Of a stretch of 64,000 nucleotides of DNA, positions 7,808-16,630 are shown one piece after another. The notes below the pieces were generated by a model, which ran no database searches, was not told where the DNA came from, and saw only the letters and a program-made list of their open reading frames with translations. Location of the stretch: the NCBI GenBank assembly GCA_963556045.3, contig CAUVYA020000002.1:2356001-2420000 (forward strand), written 5' to 3'. Position numbers and translations under genes: made by a program. The DNA comes from UBA4781 sp963556045. GTDB lineage: Bacteria; Chloroflexota; Anaerolineae; Anaerolineales; Anaerolineaceae. Position 1 is the first letter of the stretch. Every line of letters starts with the position of its first letter.

Positions 7808-8329
7808 TTATTCTTTGGGTTTGTCTTCGATCTTCTCTTTTGGTTTGATGAAAGCGCTGATGAGGGTGATGACACCGATCCCGATGATGAAGAGCGGCCA
7901 GTATTGCCCGACATCCCAGCCAAGACCAAAGGAGCCGCCGAAGATGATGAATCCGGTAGCGCTGATGGCAAGCAACACCAGGCTGCTGCTTTCAAATTTT
8001 GGACCGCTGCGGTCGATCAGTCCGCTCAGCAAGATGCCTAATCCAACGAAGCCGGGGATGAGAGTCCAGGCGTATGCCCAGGTTTGCCACTGACCGGTCA
8101 TCTCTTGATAGTATAGAATGCCGCCAATGCCGCCTACAATACAGCCTGGAACCGCCAGTCCGCCGTTGCGTGAAAGGATGGCTGCCAGCAGGAAGATGAA
8201 ACCTACCCCGATGATGGAAAATGGCCAATCCAGGAAGTTGAAAGAATTGGGATAAAGACGGGTGACAAGCAAAAACGCGCCCACAATAATGAGGATCAAA
8301 CCCCACACGAGATCAGTTCGTTTTTTCAT
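7808..8329 (-). CDS. Small multi-pass membrane protein, DUF5668/LiaF-like
   Basis: Protein of 173 residues with five or six hydrophobic helices, starting MKKRTDLVWGLILIIVGAFL and ending in a charged lysine/glutamate-rich tail (KPKEKIEDKPKE). The Trp-Gly-Leu-Ile-Leu-Ile start and repeated WP.SIIGVGF / WPLFIIGIG segments resemble the DUF5668 transmembrane module of LiaF-like envelope proteins. That comparison is by eye. An AAGGAG ribosome site precedes the ATG. It is followed after 20 bases by the toroid-protein gene on the same strand. No enzymatic residues were recognised. Confidence 0.65.
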   Translation of the reverse strand: MKKRTDLVWGLILIIVGAFLLVTRLYPNSFNFLDWPFSIIGVGFIFLLAAILSRNGGLAVPGCIVGGIGGILYYQEMTGQWQTWAYAWTLIPGFVGLGILLSGLIDRSGPKFESSSLVLLAISATGFIIFGGSFGLGWDVGQYWPLFIIGIGVITLISAFIKPKEKIEDKPKE

Positions 8330-8393
8330 AATTACTCCTTAACAAATAGGATTTTTCTACTTCATATACGCAAAAGTGATAGGTTGGTTTCAA

Positions 8394-8421
8394 AAAGAGA
8401 AAAGGAATTCCTTTTCTCTTT
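8394..8421 (-). terminator. Rho-independent terminator after the flavodiiron gene
   Basis: A 28-base perfect palindrome starts 6 bases after the stop codon at 8427. On the minus strand it is followed directly by a run of five T. It can fold as a 12-13 bp hairpin centred on GGAATTCC. Confidence 0.75.
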
Positions 8422-8426
8422 GCTGT

Positions 8427-9617
8427 TCACAGGCTTTCACAGAGGTGTGCGATAAGGTGTTTTATTTCAACCAGATTCTGAGGGCTGGCTTGCCCCTGGA
8501 ATTCCAGATTGCCCAGCAGTTCCCAGCGCAGCCTCTCACATTGCTGGTTAATAAAGCGCATGGCGCCGCCGCCCCAGCCATAACTGCCGATATAGACCGC
8601 TTTTCTATTATGTATTCGTTTTTTATCGATCATTTCGAGCACAAATTCCATGGTGGGGAATAATCCCCCTTCATAGGTAGGGGCGCAAATCACTACTCCG
8701 GCGCCGGTCAGAATGGCGGGCAGCAGGTAGCTGATGGGTGTTTGTGTGACGTCAAAACAATCAAAGGGAATTGCCTTTTCCTTCAATGTTTGTTCGATGT
8801 GAGGAATCACGGCTGCGCTGTTGCCATACATGGATCCGTACAGAATGCAGATTTTTTGTTGTGTGGGTTGTGCAGCCATCTCGGACCAGCGTACATACAG
8901 TTCCAGGATACGCTGCGGGTCATGGCGCCAGATCAAGCCATGCGATGGCGCTACTATCTGAATATCCAGCGTGCTTATCTTTTGTGCTGCTTTCAGAACC
9001 GGTTTCCCGAAGGCTGCGACGATATTGGAAAAATAGCGCAGGCTCTCCTGCTCGAAGAAAGGCAGATCAGGCTGCTGGTCGTCGAAGATGCCGTGCTCCA
9101 ATTTCCCGTACCCGCCAAAACCGTCACAGGAAAAAAGGATGCCGCTGCTTTCTTCAAAGGTCATGATGGTTTCTGGCCAGTGCACCATAGGGGTGGAAAG
9201 AAAGTGCAGGGTATGCTTGCCGAGTGAAAGCGTTTCCCCATCCGTCACAACCTGAACATTGTCATGGATGTCAAAAAAGGTTGCCAGCATATCTCTGGTC
9301 TTTTCACTGCCCAGGATGATAATGTTCGGTGCTATCTCCAGCAGGCTGTGAATAGCGCCGGAGTGATCCGGTTCCATGTGATTGATGACCAGATAGGTGA
9401 GCTTATCAGGATCTATACAGGCGCGAATGTTCTCGATCAATAACTCTCCGGTTATATCCTTGCACAGGTCTATTAATGTGCTTTTCGCGTCTTTGATCAG
9501 ATAACTGTTGTACGAGATACCTTCTTTTTCAATAGACCATAAGCCTTCGAACAGGCTTGTTTGTGTGTCGTTGACACCGATCCAGGTAATACCTTCTCTA
9601 AGGGTGATTGGTTTCAT
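8427..9617 (-). CDS. FprA-type flavodiiron protein (A-type flavoprotein)
   Basis: Cytosolic oxygen or nitric-oxide reductase that detoxifies O2/NO with electrons from rubredoxin or F420H2-like donors. In 396 residues the N-terminal beta-lactamase-like domain has the full di-iron ligand set at classical spacing: H80-x-E82-x-D84-H85, H146, D165 and H226. A flavodoxin domain follows from about 255, with FMN-binding ILYGSMYGNS and a later YGWGGGAMR loop. No fused rubredoxin or flavin-reductase domain is present, so an external donor is needed. An FAD oxidoreductase at 61009 could be one, which is speculation. The gene fits a strict anaerobe exposed to occasional oxygen. A strong hairpin follows it. 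Confidence 0.94.
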   Translation of the reverse strand: MKPITLREGITWIGVNDTQTSLFEGLWSIEKEGISYNSYLIKDAKSTLIDLCKDITGELLIENIRACIDPDKLTYLVINHMEPDHSGAIHSLLEIAPNIIILGSEKTRDMLATFFDIHDNVQVVTDGETLSLGKHTLHFLSTPMVHWPETIMTFEESSGILFSCDGFGGYGKLEHGIFDDQQPDLPFFEQESLRYFSNIVAAFGKPVLKAAQKISTLDIQIVAPSHGLIWRHDPQRILELYVRWSEMAAQPTQQKICILYGSMYGNSAAVIPHIEQTLKEKAIPFDCFDVTQTPISYLLPAILTGAGVVICAPTYEGGLFPTMEFVLEMIDKKRIHNRKAVYIGSYGWGGGAMRFINQQCERLRWELLGNLEFQGQASPQNLVEIKHLIAHLCESL

Positions 9618-9635
9618 AGTAACTCCGGAATAGGA

Positions 9636-9673
9636 AAATGAAATATGGCATCATTTTAAGCCATATTTCATTT
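9636..9673 (-). terminator. Long hairpin between the VIT-like and flavodiiron genes
   Basis: Arms at 9636-9649 and 9660-9673 are 14-base perfect inverted repeats around a 10-base loop. The site lies after the stop of the minus-strand VIT-like gene and before the flavodiiron start. The T-run after it is weak, so it may stop or only stabilise the transcript. Confidence 0.6.
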
Positions 9674-9695
9674 AAATCGATTCCTATTTATGAAC

Positions 9696-10304
9696 TTAGT
9701 GCGAAACGCCCATCAAATTGCTGATCAGAATGGATACCAAACCCGCTGCCAGGGTTTTTAACCCGCTGATGATCAGATTCTGCTTGGAAATGTTTCCAAG
9801 GAATATACCCAGTGCGAACAACACGACCAGCGCTAATCCAATGGATGTGTAGTACACATAATTAATATCCATGAAAAGATTGGCGAAAAAGAAGGGAATC
9901 AGCACCACGATGCTGGCGAGGAATGGCGAAAGACCATCCACCAGCGAAACTGCGATGGCAGCAAAGCGTGAAGCTTTTCCGATCTTGCTGTCGTTCAAAT
10001 CGGTGAGGGTACTCTGGCTCAGTTCATCCATCTCGCGCTTGCGTTCGGCGGATTCTGTTAGAAAGGAACCCCATAGTCCGGATATACCGATCGCCACAGA
10101 GGTTGTCAGACCGGTGGTAACCACGATCATGGCATCCTCCACTCCGGCGGCATAGTTACCTGTGAGCACACCGATGATGGTGAGCACACCGTCGAAGGCG
10201 TTCATGGCAAAGTAGCGCCGGGCTATCTCTCCGATATCGGCGATCTCATTGTATTCAGATATTTTCTCTCTCAAACGTATGAGAGGGTTGTCTTTATTTT
10301 CCAT
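9696..10304 (-). CDS. VIT1/CCC1-family (TIGR00267-like) membrane protein
   Basis: Protein of 202 residues related to the Fe/Mn vacuolar transporter fold. A charged amphipathic start (KISEYNEIADIGEIARRYFAM) is followed by NAFDGVLTIIGVLTGNYAAG, a typical first membrane helix. A cytosolic acidic hairpin (ESAERKREMDEL) and then VSLVDGLSPFLASIVVLIPFFFA and two further helices follow. About five membrane segments are expected. In the family such proteins move divalent metals, but this short bacterial/archaeal branch is uncharacterised. It lies 17 bases after the DUF211 gene, so the two are probably co-transcribed. Substrate unknown. Confidence 0.75.
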   Translation of the reverse strand: MENKDNPLIRLREKISEYNEIADIGEIARRYFAMNAFDGVLTIIGVLTGNYAAGVEDAMIVVTTGLTTSVAIGISGLWGSFLTESAERKREMDELSQSTLTDLNDSKIGKASRFAAIAVSLVDGLSPFLASIVVLIPFFFANLFMDINYVYYTSIGLALVVLFALGIFLGNISKQNLIISGLKTLAAGLVSILISNLMGVSH

Positions 10305-10321
10305 GGTGATTTTCTATGGGT

Positions 10322-10612
10322 TTAGTCCTGCAGGGTCGCGGCGTCATCAATGATCATTTTTCCTGCGACAACTTCATCAATGGAATGGATGGATCCACCC
10401 TGGTCACGAATGAGAGCTGAGACCACTTCATAGTCGAGGTCATCACCTTCGATCGTGATTTTGGCATTTTCTACTTTATGGTCTATTTCAGCAATGCTGA
10501 TATTGACAGCGGTAATGCCGTCTAGAACACTGAGTCTTTTTGCAAGGTCCACAATACTTGGTTCGATTGGTTTAAGTGTGTCAAGCACCAACCTGCGTAT
10601 TTTACCTATCAT
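10322..10612 (-). CDS. DUF211 family protein
   Basis: Small soluble protein of 96 residues with the DUF211 ferredoxin-like pattern: RRLVLDTLKPIEPSI at the start, then GITAVNISIAEIDHKVENAKITIEG and a final IRDQGGSIHSIDEVVAG. Such proteins are common in archaea and anaerobic bacteria, assemble as oligomers, and have no established activity. GAAAGGAGAA precedes the start. The gene is followed after 17 bases by the VIT-like membrane protein gene, a pairing that suggests a regulatory or metal-sensing partner role. That is inference from adjacency only. Confidence 0.85.
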   Translation of the reverse strand: MIGKIRRLVLDTLKPIEPSIVDLAKRLSVLDGITAVNISIAEIDHKVENAKITIEGDDLDYEVVSALIRDQGGSIHSIDEVVAGKMIIDDAATLQD

Positions 10613-10696
10613 CTCTGTTTCTTAAGAATTCTCCTTTCAGCGAAACAAAATATAGAACGGTTGTATTTATACCATAGTTTGAAGGAGTGAAATGTT

Positions 10697-11782
10697 TTAT
10701 ATTTCCTTCTTATAAAGCGATGCGACCCACTCCTGGTTTTTCCACAGAGCGCAGAACCCATCGCTTTCGTCCAGGCGTTCACCGCTGCAGCGGATGATCT
10801 CCAGACGCTTTGACCGCAATGCATCCAGCAGGCTGACCTGGGTCAGGTTGGCATCGGAGAAGGGGGAAAACGGGCAGGGTTGCACATCACCCTGGGGATT
10901 GATATGCACCAGACCTTTCCCGCCGGCGATACAGCCGCCCAGTTCCACTTCGCCGCCCGGAAAAGCCAGGAACAGGGCTGGATACTTCACACGCAATTCC
11001 TCCAGGATGTGCAGATGCTCCAGAACCTGCTGCGGATGCAGCGCCAGGTGTGCACTGCCGGGATCCATGGGAAGGTAGTTGATGAAAAAGAAGACCTTTA
11101 CACCTCTATCCATCATTTCCTTGAGGTAGTCTTCATCATTGACCAGGGCGAAGTTACGGCTGGTCTGGGTGATGGAGGTTCCAAAGAGGATTTTATTTTC
11201 TTTCAAAGCAGTGAAGACCTGGCTGGCACGTTCATAAACACCGCCGCCCCGCCGCAGATCGGTATCCTGCTGGTCTCCCTCGATGCTGACCACGGGCAGG
11301 ATGTTGCGCTGGTCTTTCAACTGCTGTACGGCTGTTTCATCCAGCAGGGTGCCGTTGGTGAACAGCAGAAAGATCATGCTGGGGAATTCTCGGAGAGTTT
11401 CCAGTAAACCATCCCGCATGAGGGGCTCTCCACCCGCCAGCAGGATCACCGAGACTCCCACATCTTTCGCCTGCTGAAGGGTTTGCTTGAATTGCAGGGG
11501 AGTCAGTTCTTGCTGTTTGGACTGGTGCAGTACCTTGGCATAGCATCCGGCGCAATCCAGGTTGCAGGCGTTGGTAACACTGAAGATGATCATGGGTGGG
11601 ATCTGAATGCCCTTGCGAAGATATACCTTCCTCTTTCTTTCCCCGTTTCGGTATGCCACATACAGACGCGCGGCAGTCCAGGCAAGGCTGGGATTGTTCA
11701 GGCTGAACGCCACGATCTGCCGCAGACCCAGACGAAAACTGAAATTAAAATAAGCAGTGATATCCTGTTTTTGTTGTGCCAT
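10697..11782 (-). CDS. Radical SAM protein with SPASM-like C-terminal cysteines
   Basis: A 361-residue radical SAM enzyme. The 4Fe-4S/SAM motif is CNLDCAGC (C73, C77, C80) within IFSVTNACNLDCAGCYA. The SAM-binding LLAGGEPLMRDGLLE follows and FLLFTNGTLLDE continues the barrel. A C-terminal region with GGCIAGGKGLVHINPQGDV, QPCPFSPFSD and GFCALW has cysteines in a partial SPASM/twitch arrangement that could bind an auxiliary cluster. Related proteins mature peptides or modify small molecules, but no precursor-peptide gene is visible nearby. It is divergent from the thymidylate-kinase-like gene and precedes the DUF211 gene. Substrate unknown. Confidence 0.85.
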   Translation of the reverse strand: MAQQKQDITAYFNFSFRLGLRQIVAFSLNNPSLAWTAARLYVAYRNGERKRKVYLRKGIQIPPMIIFSVTNACNLDCAGCYAKVLHQSKQQELTPLQFKQTLQQAKDVGVSVILLAGGEPLMRDGLLETLREFPSMIFLLFTNGTLLDETAVQQLKDQRNILPVVSIEGDQQDTDLRRGGGVYERASQVFTALKENKILFGTSITQTSRNFALVNDEDYLKEMMDRGVKVFFFINYLPMDPGSAHLALHPQQVLEHLHILEELRVKYPALFLAFPGGEVELGGCIAGGKGLVHINPQGDVQPCPFSPFSDANLTQVSLLDALRSKRLEIIRCSGERLDESDGFCALWKNQEWVASLYKKEI

Positions 11783-11886
11783 GATCCAATTAATCTCCTA
11801 AGAATGTATACGCAGGCTGGGCTGCATGGTTTCTATCATAACCGCATATAATTTGAGAAACAATCATGCAAAAAGAGGAAAGGAAG

Positions 11887-12519
11887 ATGGCAGAGAAATT
11901 ATGCCCCAAGGTCATCCTGGAAGGAACCCGTTTGACCATGAAAACAGAGATCGCGTTTGCCCTGAATGAACACCCGCGCATAGTGGGACCCCGCAAATAC
12001 CGCTATCACTCTCCCATCATTTCCGCGGAATGGTGCGGGTTCACCAACTTTCCCTGGGGCAGAGGGTTGATCAATTTCAACCCTGAAGAAGAAAGCATGG
12101 CAATGGAAACCTACCGCACCTGGGTGCGATTGTTCGAACTGCAGCGCTATTATTCATGGATCGTGGATCGTTTTCATCTCTCCACCATCCTGTATCAGAG
12201 CATGGCGCATGGCAAGCACTATGATTTTACCTGGCTGGAAGAGCGTCTTCTGCCGCTCAATTTCCGATTGGTCTTCTGCACGCGCTCGGCGGATTCTTTC
12301 CAATCCGCACGGGAAGAACGCCTGAAGGTATCCGGCAACCCTGCCCAGTATGATGATCTGGATCTTTTCCTGCGCGAGCAGGAATCCATGCGGGAACTGG
12401 TAGCCGCATCTGCCCTGCCTTCTTTTGAGCTGGATGTTTCGGATAATGATATCGAACATGCCGCCGACCGCATAGCCGACTGGCTGGCAGCGAACGGGGG
12501 ATTGTATCTCGCATCCTAA
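11887..12519 (+). CDS. Thymidylate-kinase-like P-loop protein with degenerate Walker A
   Basis: Protein of 210 residues from the ATG at 11887, chosen because GAGGAAAGGAAG precedes it; an upstream ATG at 11866 has no ribosome site. The N-terminal VILEGTRLTMKTEIAFAL (9-26) looks like a nucleoside-monophosphate-kinase P-loop. The last glycine of GxxxxGK(S/T) is methionine here (M18-K19-T20). VDRFHLSTILYQ resembles the DR(Y/F)xxST.AYQ motif of dTMP kinases. The middle and C-terminal parts match nothing recognised. A TATAAT at 11847-11852 gives a leader of about 28 bases. It may be a nucleotide-binding protein that no longer transfers phosphate, or a kinase with an unusual loop. Fold assignment is moderate. 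Confidence 0.6.
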   Translation: MAEKLCPKVILEGTRLTMKTEIAFALNEHPRIVGPRKYRYHSPIISAEWCGFTNFPWGRGLINFNPEEESMAMETYRTWVRLFELQRYYSWIVDRFHLSTILYQSMAHGKHYDFTWLEERLLPLNFRLVFCTRSADSFQSAREERLKVSGNPAQYDDLDLFLREQESMRELVAASALPSFELDVSDNDIEHAADRIADWLAANGGLYLAS

Positions 12520-12531
12520 TGGTTTTTAAAT

Positions 12532-12560
12532 GGATTGTCGATATGAAATTATGGTATAAT
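12532..12560 (+). promoter_or_regulatory. Probable promoter of the carbohydrate operon
   Basis: TATAAT at 12555-12560 is a perfect -10; GGATTG at 12532-12537 is a poor -35 at 17-base spacing. The 148-base gap before the kinase also holds GTAACACATTAC, a short imperfect inverted repeat downstream of the -10 that could be an operator. A positively regulated promoter would fit the weak -35. Confidence 0.4.
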
Positions 12561-12667
12561 GTCAGTACAAACGTAACACATTACATAATAATAATAACTT
12601 GATGAACTACCAAATCGATTCCCATCTAATTCTTGCACATAAGTAACTTCATTTTTGAGGGCATACC

Positions 12668-14224
12668 ATGACGAAAAAATATTTGCTTGGAATTGATAAC
12701 GGCACTACCACTACAAAAGCAACGCTGTTCGATTTTAATGGGCAGGAAATTGCTGTCTCCAGTTCAAAAGAAGTTCAAACATTACATCCCCAGCCGGGAT
12801 GGGCTGAACAGAGTATGGAAGAGATCTGGGAAGCCATGTCGGCGGCTATCCGCGATGTCATCCAGCGTTCAAGGATCGACCCCGAGGAGATCGCCGGCAT
12901 TTCCTTAAGCGGGCATGGCGGGGGTGTGTGGCTGCTGGATAAAGAAGGCAAGCCGGTGCGCAATGCCATTATCTGGCTGGATGGACGCGCAAGAGCCTAT
13001 CTGGATGCATGGGGCAAAGAAGGAAAATTACAGGCGATCTATGATAAATCGGGATGGAATCTGTTCGCGGGTATTGGTCCCGTGACCCTTTTCCCCTGGC
13101 TGATGGAAAATGAGCCGCACAGCCTTGAAAAAGCTGCCGTCAACCTCACCTCCAAAGACTGGACCAAATATTGCCTGACGGGCAAATTGAGCACCGATTA
13201 TTCGATGGCTTCCGTATCACTGCTTGATTATGAGAGCATGGATTTTTCGCAGGAAGTGCTTGATATGGTCGGCATCGGTTCGTACCGCCACTTGTTCCCT
13301 GAATTGGTGCCTGCATGGCAGATCGCAGGCTATGTGACCAAAGAAGCAGCGCAGAAGACAGGTCTGGCAGAGGGCACCCCGGTTGCCGGAGGAGCTTTTG
13401 ATGGAGCCTGTTCTGCTCTGGGCGCCGGCTGCTATAAAGTTGGAGAAGCCGGAAGCACCGTTGCCACTGCCGGTGTGCATGTGGTGTTGAGCGCCAATCC
13501 CATTCCCGACCCCGAACGCGTATACAGTTTGATGGCGCATAATGTGCCGGGTGTATGGTACAAGACCGCTATGGCGCAGCTGGCGGCGGGCAACCTTGAG
13601 TGGTTTGATCGTGAATTTCTGGAAGCCGAGCGCATCCAGGCAAAAGAACGGGCATGCTCGATCTATGACATCATTTCCGAAGAAATAGAAGCGATTCCTG
13701 TTGGATCAGGCGGCGTCATTTATTTGCCCCTGCTGCAGGGAGAAAGAGCGCCCTTCGTCAAACCTGAAGCAAGAGGTATGTTCTTTGGGCTGGGTGACTG
13801 GCATACCAGAGCACATCTTCTGAGAGCTGTTTTTGAGGGGGTGGCGTTATCTACCCGTCATAATTACGAAAGCATGTTGAAAAACGAAAAGTTGGAGATC
13901 ACCTATCTTTCCGGTGGCGCATCCAAGAATGATACCTGGTGCCAGATCTTGGCGGATTGCACCGGCAACACCATGCGCGTTCCGTCAGGATCAGACTCCG
14001 GCTCTCGTGGTGCAGCCATTAACGCCGGTGTGGCTGTAGGTGTTTTTAAAGACCATGCCGAAGGCGTTAAGAAAATGGTGCATATCCGCAAAGAATTCAA
14101 ACCTAATCCGGAACACAAAACAAAATATGACCAGCTGTATGAGATCTATAAAGATCTCATCAAAGCTGCTATGCCCTTATGGGAAAAGACTTCATCCTAT
14201 GAAATTGAAAAATGGGAGAAATAA
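12668..14224 (+). CDS. FGGY-family carbohydrate kinase (xylulokinase-like)
   Basis: ATP-dependent sugar or polyol kinase of 518 residues. N-terminal phosphate-binding GIDNGTTTTKATLFD is followed by QPGWAEQSMEEIWEA and SLSGHGGGVWLLD. The middle region holds WLDGRA and VAGGAFDGACSALGAG. The FGGY C-terminal lobe shows LSGGASKNDTWCQILAD and a final DSGSRGAAINAGVAVG. These place it firmly in the family but do not fix the substrate; xylulose-, ribulose- and erythritol-type kinases share them. It opens an operon with a carbohydrate ABC importer, two dehydrogenases, an aldo/keto reductase and a DeoC-like aldolase. It therefore probably phosphorylates the imported or oxidised sugar. TTGAGGGC lies upstream of the ATG. 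Confidence 0.9.
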   Translation: MTKKYLLGIDNGTTTTKATLFDFNGQEIAVSSSKEVQTLHPQPGWAEQSMEEIWEAMSAAIRDVIQRSRIDPEEIAGISLSGHGGGVWLLDKEGKPVRNAIIWLDGRARAYLDAWGKEGKLQAIYDKSGWNLFAGIGPVTLFPWLMENEPHSLEKAAVNLTSKDWTKYCLTGKLSTDYSMASVSLLDYESMDFSQEVLDMVGIGSYRHLFPELVPAWQIAGYVTKEAAQKTGLAEGTPVAGGAFDGACSALGAGCYKVGEAGSTVATAGVHVVLSANPIPDPERVYSLMAHNVPGVWYKTAMAQLAAGNLEWFDREFLEAERIQAKERACSIYDIISEEIEAIPVGSGGVIYLPLLQGERAPFVKPEARGMFFGLGDWHTRAHLLRAVFEGVALSTRHNYESMLKNEKLEITYLSGGASKNDTWCQILADCTGNTMRVPSGSDSGSRGAAINAGVAVGVFKDHAEGVKKMVHIRKEFKPNPEHKTKYDQLYEIYKDLIKAAMPLWEKTSSYEIEKWEK

Positions 14225-14300
14225 AAATAAAGGAAGGAGGATTGCACAGAGGAAGATTTATTTGTTTATTTTAAGCAACAAAAATACTGGAGGAAAAACC

Positions 14301-15659
14301 GTGAATAAGTTTTTGAAAGTTTTATCAATATTGGTTCTCTTCACCATGCTGTTTACTGCATGCGCCCCCAAGGCGGAAGTTGAAACAGTCGAAGAAGAGC
14401 CCGCAGTGGTTGAAGAAGCGGTTGAAGTTGAAGAGGCAGCTGGTAAATCATTGGAAGGGCAAGAGATCACTTTCTTGACGATCCAACCACATACAGTCGC
14501 ATCCCAGAATCTGGCAGAGTGGTTTGAAGAAGAAACCGGCTGCAAGGTTACCGTGGACGTTGTACCTTACGATAACGTTGTGGAAAAAGCTGTATTAGAT
14601 GTTACCTCAGGTGTTGGATATTATGATGTGGTTGACTTCTGGTACCCTGGATTGGGCACCCTGGTCGAAAATGGTGTATTGAAGAACCTGGATGAATGGT
14701 ATGCAGAAAACGAAGCAGAGCTTGAACTTGATGACCTCATCGTGACCTTTAAGGATGTTTTCACAACCATTGATGGTTCAAAATATGCCTTCCCGTTTGA
14801 TGGTGATATGCACCTGTTGTATTACAACACCGAGATCTTTGACCAGTACGGATTGACCTTCCCAACTACATGGGATGAATATTATGATGCCTGCAAGACC
14901 ATCACCGAAGCCGGTGCGGCAGATGGTGTTTATGGTTGCGCGATCATGGGCGCAAAAAGCCCGCTCATCCTGATCGGTACATATCTGAGCCGTCTTGGCA
15001 GCTATGGTGGTGCATTCTTTGATGCGGATGGCAATCCTGTCATCAACAGCCCAGAAGCGGTTGCAGCTCTTGAAGCTTTGGTTGCAGAAGCAGAATATGC
15101 CCTGCCAACCGCATCCGCAGTTGCTTTTGACGAAGCGCTGGGTGGTTGGTTCACCGGTAAAGCCGCCATGGTTGAATTCTGGACGGACCTGCCTGGCATG
15201 ACCGATGATCCGGAATCTTCATCCATCGTTGGAAAATGGGGCGTAGGACACTTACCGATTGGCTCTGGCGAAAAGGCTCAAGTCGTTGCCTCCGTCAATG
15301 CCGGTTTTGGTATCGGTGTCTCCGCTGTTGCGCCGCACCCCGATGCAGCTATGGAGTTCCTCAATTTTGTAGCTCGACCCGATATTGCTGCTCGCTATAA
15401 CACGGTTGTTGGTGGTATCGATCCAGTCCGCTATTCCACTCTGGATGATCCGACTTACATTGAATTCGCCGGTGCAGAAATTGTGGATGCCATCAAAGCA
15501 GCCCATGCGAACGCGATCACCTGGCCGACCAATGCCAAATGGTTCGAACTACAGGAATCACTGACAGACAATCTCTCCCTTGCTCTCATTGGGGATAAGA
15601 CCCCCCAGGAAGCACTGGATGATACCCAGGCAACCTGGTTGCAAATTCTGGGTCAATAG
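14301..15659 (+). CDS. Carbohydrate ABC transporter substrate-binding lipoprotein
   Basis: Extracytoplasmic sugar-binding protein of 452 residues, family 1 (MalE/UgpB type). The GTG at 14301 is the start because GGAGG at 14289-14293 precedes it and the next residues form a lipoprotein signal: MNKFLKVLSILVLFTMLFTAC, with lipidated C21. An acidic linker (EEEPAVVEEAVEVEEAAG) then spaces the domain from the membrane. The mature part shows FLTIQPHTVASQNLAEWFEEETG, YDVVDFWYPGLG and TTWDEYYDACKTITEAG, as in this family. It precedes two permease genes, with a stable hairpin at 15675-15700 that probably keeps its mRNA abundant. Ligand unknown. Confidence 0.92.
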   Translation: MNKFLKVLSILVLFTMLFTACAPKAEVETVEEEPAVVEEAVEVEEAAGKSLEGQEITFLTIQPHTVASQNLAEWFEEETGCKVTVDVVPYDNVVEKAVLDVTSGVGYYDVVDFWYPGLGTLVENGVLKNLDEWYAENEAELELDDLIVTFKDVFTTIDGSKYAFPFDGDMHLLYYNTEIFDQYGLTFPTTWDEYYDACKTITEAGAADGVYGCAIMGAKSPLILIGTYLSRLGSYGGAFFDADGNPVINSPEAVAALEALVAEAEYALPTASAVAFDEALGGWFTGKAAMVEFWTDLPGMTDDPESSSIVGKWGVGHLPIGSGEKAQVVASVNAGFGIGVSAVAPHPDAAMEFLNFVARPDIAARYNTVVGGIDPVRYSTLDDPTYIEFAGAEIVDAIKAAHANAITWPTNAKWFELQESLTDNLSLALIGDKTPQEALDDTQATWLQILGQ

Positions 15660-15674
15660 AAGTTTTTAGAAAAT

Positions 15675-15700
15675 GGGGATAGATGAACCCGTCTATCCCC
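15675..15700 (+). terminator. Intercistronic hairpin after the binding-protein gene
   Basis: GGGGATAGA (15675-15683) pairs with TCTATCCCC (15692-15700) across an 8-base loop, followed by a T-rich TCTTGTTCTC. It probably terminates partially or protects the upstream mRNA, giving more binding protein than permease. Confidence 0.65.
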
Positions 15701-15745
15701 TCTTGTTCTCCATAAATGTTGTAAATGTGAATCAGGAGAAGTAAG

Positions 15746-16630
15746 TTGAAAAATAAACTTGAACGTCTAAGCCCGAAGATCATGGCAATCCCTGCCTGGA
15801 TCTTTTTGGCTTTCTTTTCCATTGTTCCTTTGATCTATGTTGTCAGTACCAGTTTGACCAATTCCACACTCGCACAGCCTTTTAAGGATTTCGTATGGTT
15901 CAGTAATTTCAAACAGGCAATAGTGGATGAAAATTTTGGAAGGTCTTTATTAAACACTTTCCTATTTGCTTTTGTGGTTACCAGTCTTGAGACACTGCTT
16001 GGCTTTATACTGGCTTATGCCGTTCGCGGTCTACGCGGTTTGAGCACGATTCTTCGCAGTATTGCATTGCTGCCCATGTTTACACCACCCGTCGCGGTTT
16101 CCATGATCTGGAAATTGATCTACGATCCAAATTCTGGCATGTTGAACCATTATTTTATGAAATGGGGAGTGACGAAGGGGCTGACCGCGTTTCTAGGGGA
16201 TCCTGCTTTAGCCTTTCCATCCATCATGTTTGCCGATCTGTGGCAATGGACACCTTTCTGTTTTATTTTGTGCTACGCAGCACTGCAAGCATTACCCAAG
16301 GCGCCCTTTGAAGCTGCAGAAGTGGATGGCGCTTCCAGCGGGATGGTTTTCAGGCGCTTGACCTTACCGCTTGTGCTTCCTCAGGTGATTGTTGTATTTC
16401 TGTTCAAATTGTTGATCTCATTAAAAGTTTTTGATCTTGTTTATATGTTGACCTTTGGTGGACCAGGAAATACAACACAGGTTGCTTCTTTCTATATTTA
16501 TCGCGTTGCATTCAAACAATTCAATACTGGTTATGCAGCCACATTAAGTTTCTTGATGCTGCTGATCATCATGATCATTGCCACCCTCTTCACCAAAGGG
16601 CGTGAAATATTCATGCGGAGTTCAGAATGA
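15746..16630 (+). CDS. Carbohydrate ABC transporter permease (MalF/UgpA type)
   Basis: Inner-membrane permease of 294 residues with six predicted helices. It begins at a TTG (15746) six bases after AGGAGAA. The first helix is IMAIPAWIFLAFFSIVPLIYV. The cytoplasmic EAA loop that docks on the ATPase reads EAAEVDGASSGMVFRRLTLP at about residues 191-210. It pairs with the next permease gene, whose ATG overlaps its stop by 4 bases. Sequence features put it in the CUT1 family; sugar specificity cannot be read from the sequence. Confidence 0.93.
   Translation: MKNKLERLSPKIMAIPAWIFLAFFSIVPLIYVVSTSLTNSTLAQPFKDFVWFSNFKQAIVDENFGRSLLNTFLFAFVVTSLETLLGFILAYAVRGLRGLSTILRSIALLPMFTPPVAVSMIWKLIYDPNSGMLNHYFMKWGVTKGLTAFLGDPALAFPSIMFADLWQWTPFCFILCYAALQALPKAPFEAAEVDGASSGMVFRRLTLPLVLPQVIVVFLFKLLISLKVFDLVYMLTFGGPGNTTQVASFYIYRVAFKQFNTGYAATLSFLMLLIIMIIATLFTKGREIFMRSSE

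Noticed and set aside
14242..14274. Possible 10-codon leader (TTG after GGAAGGAGG) before the sugar-binding-protein gene
   Set aside because: It is too short, starts with TTG and has nothing further to support it; the strong ribosome site for the binding-protein gene lies downstream.
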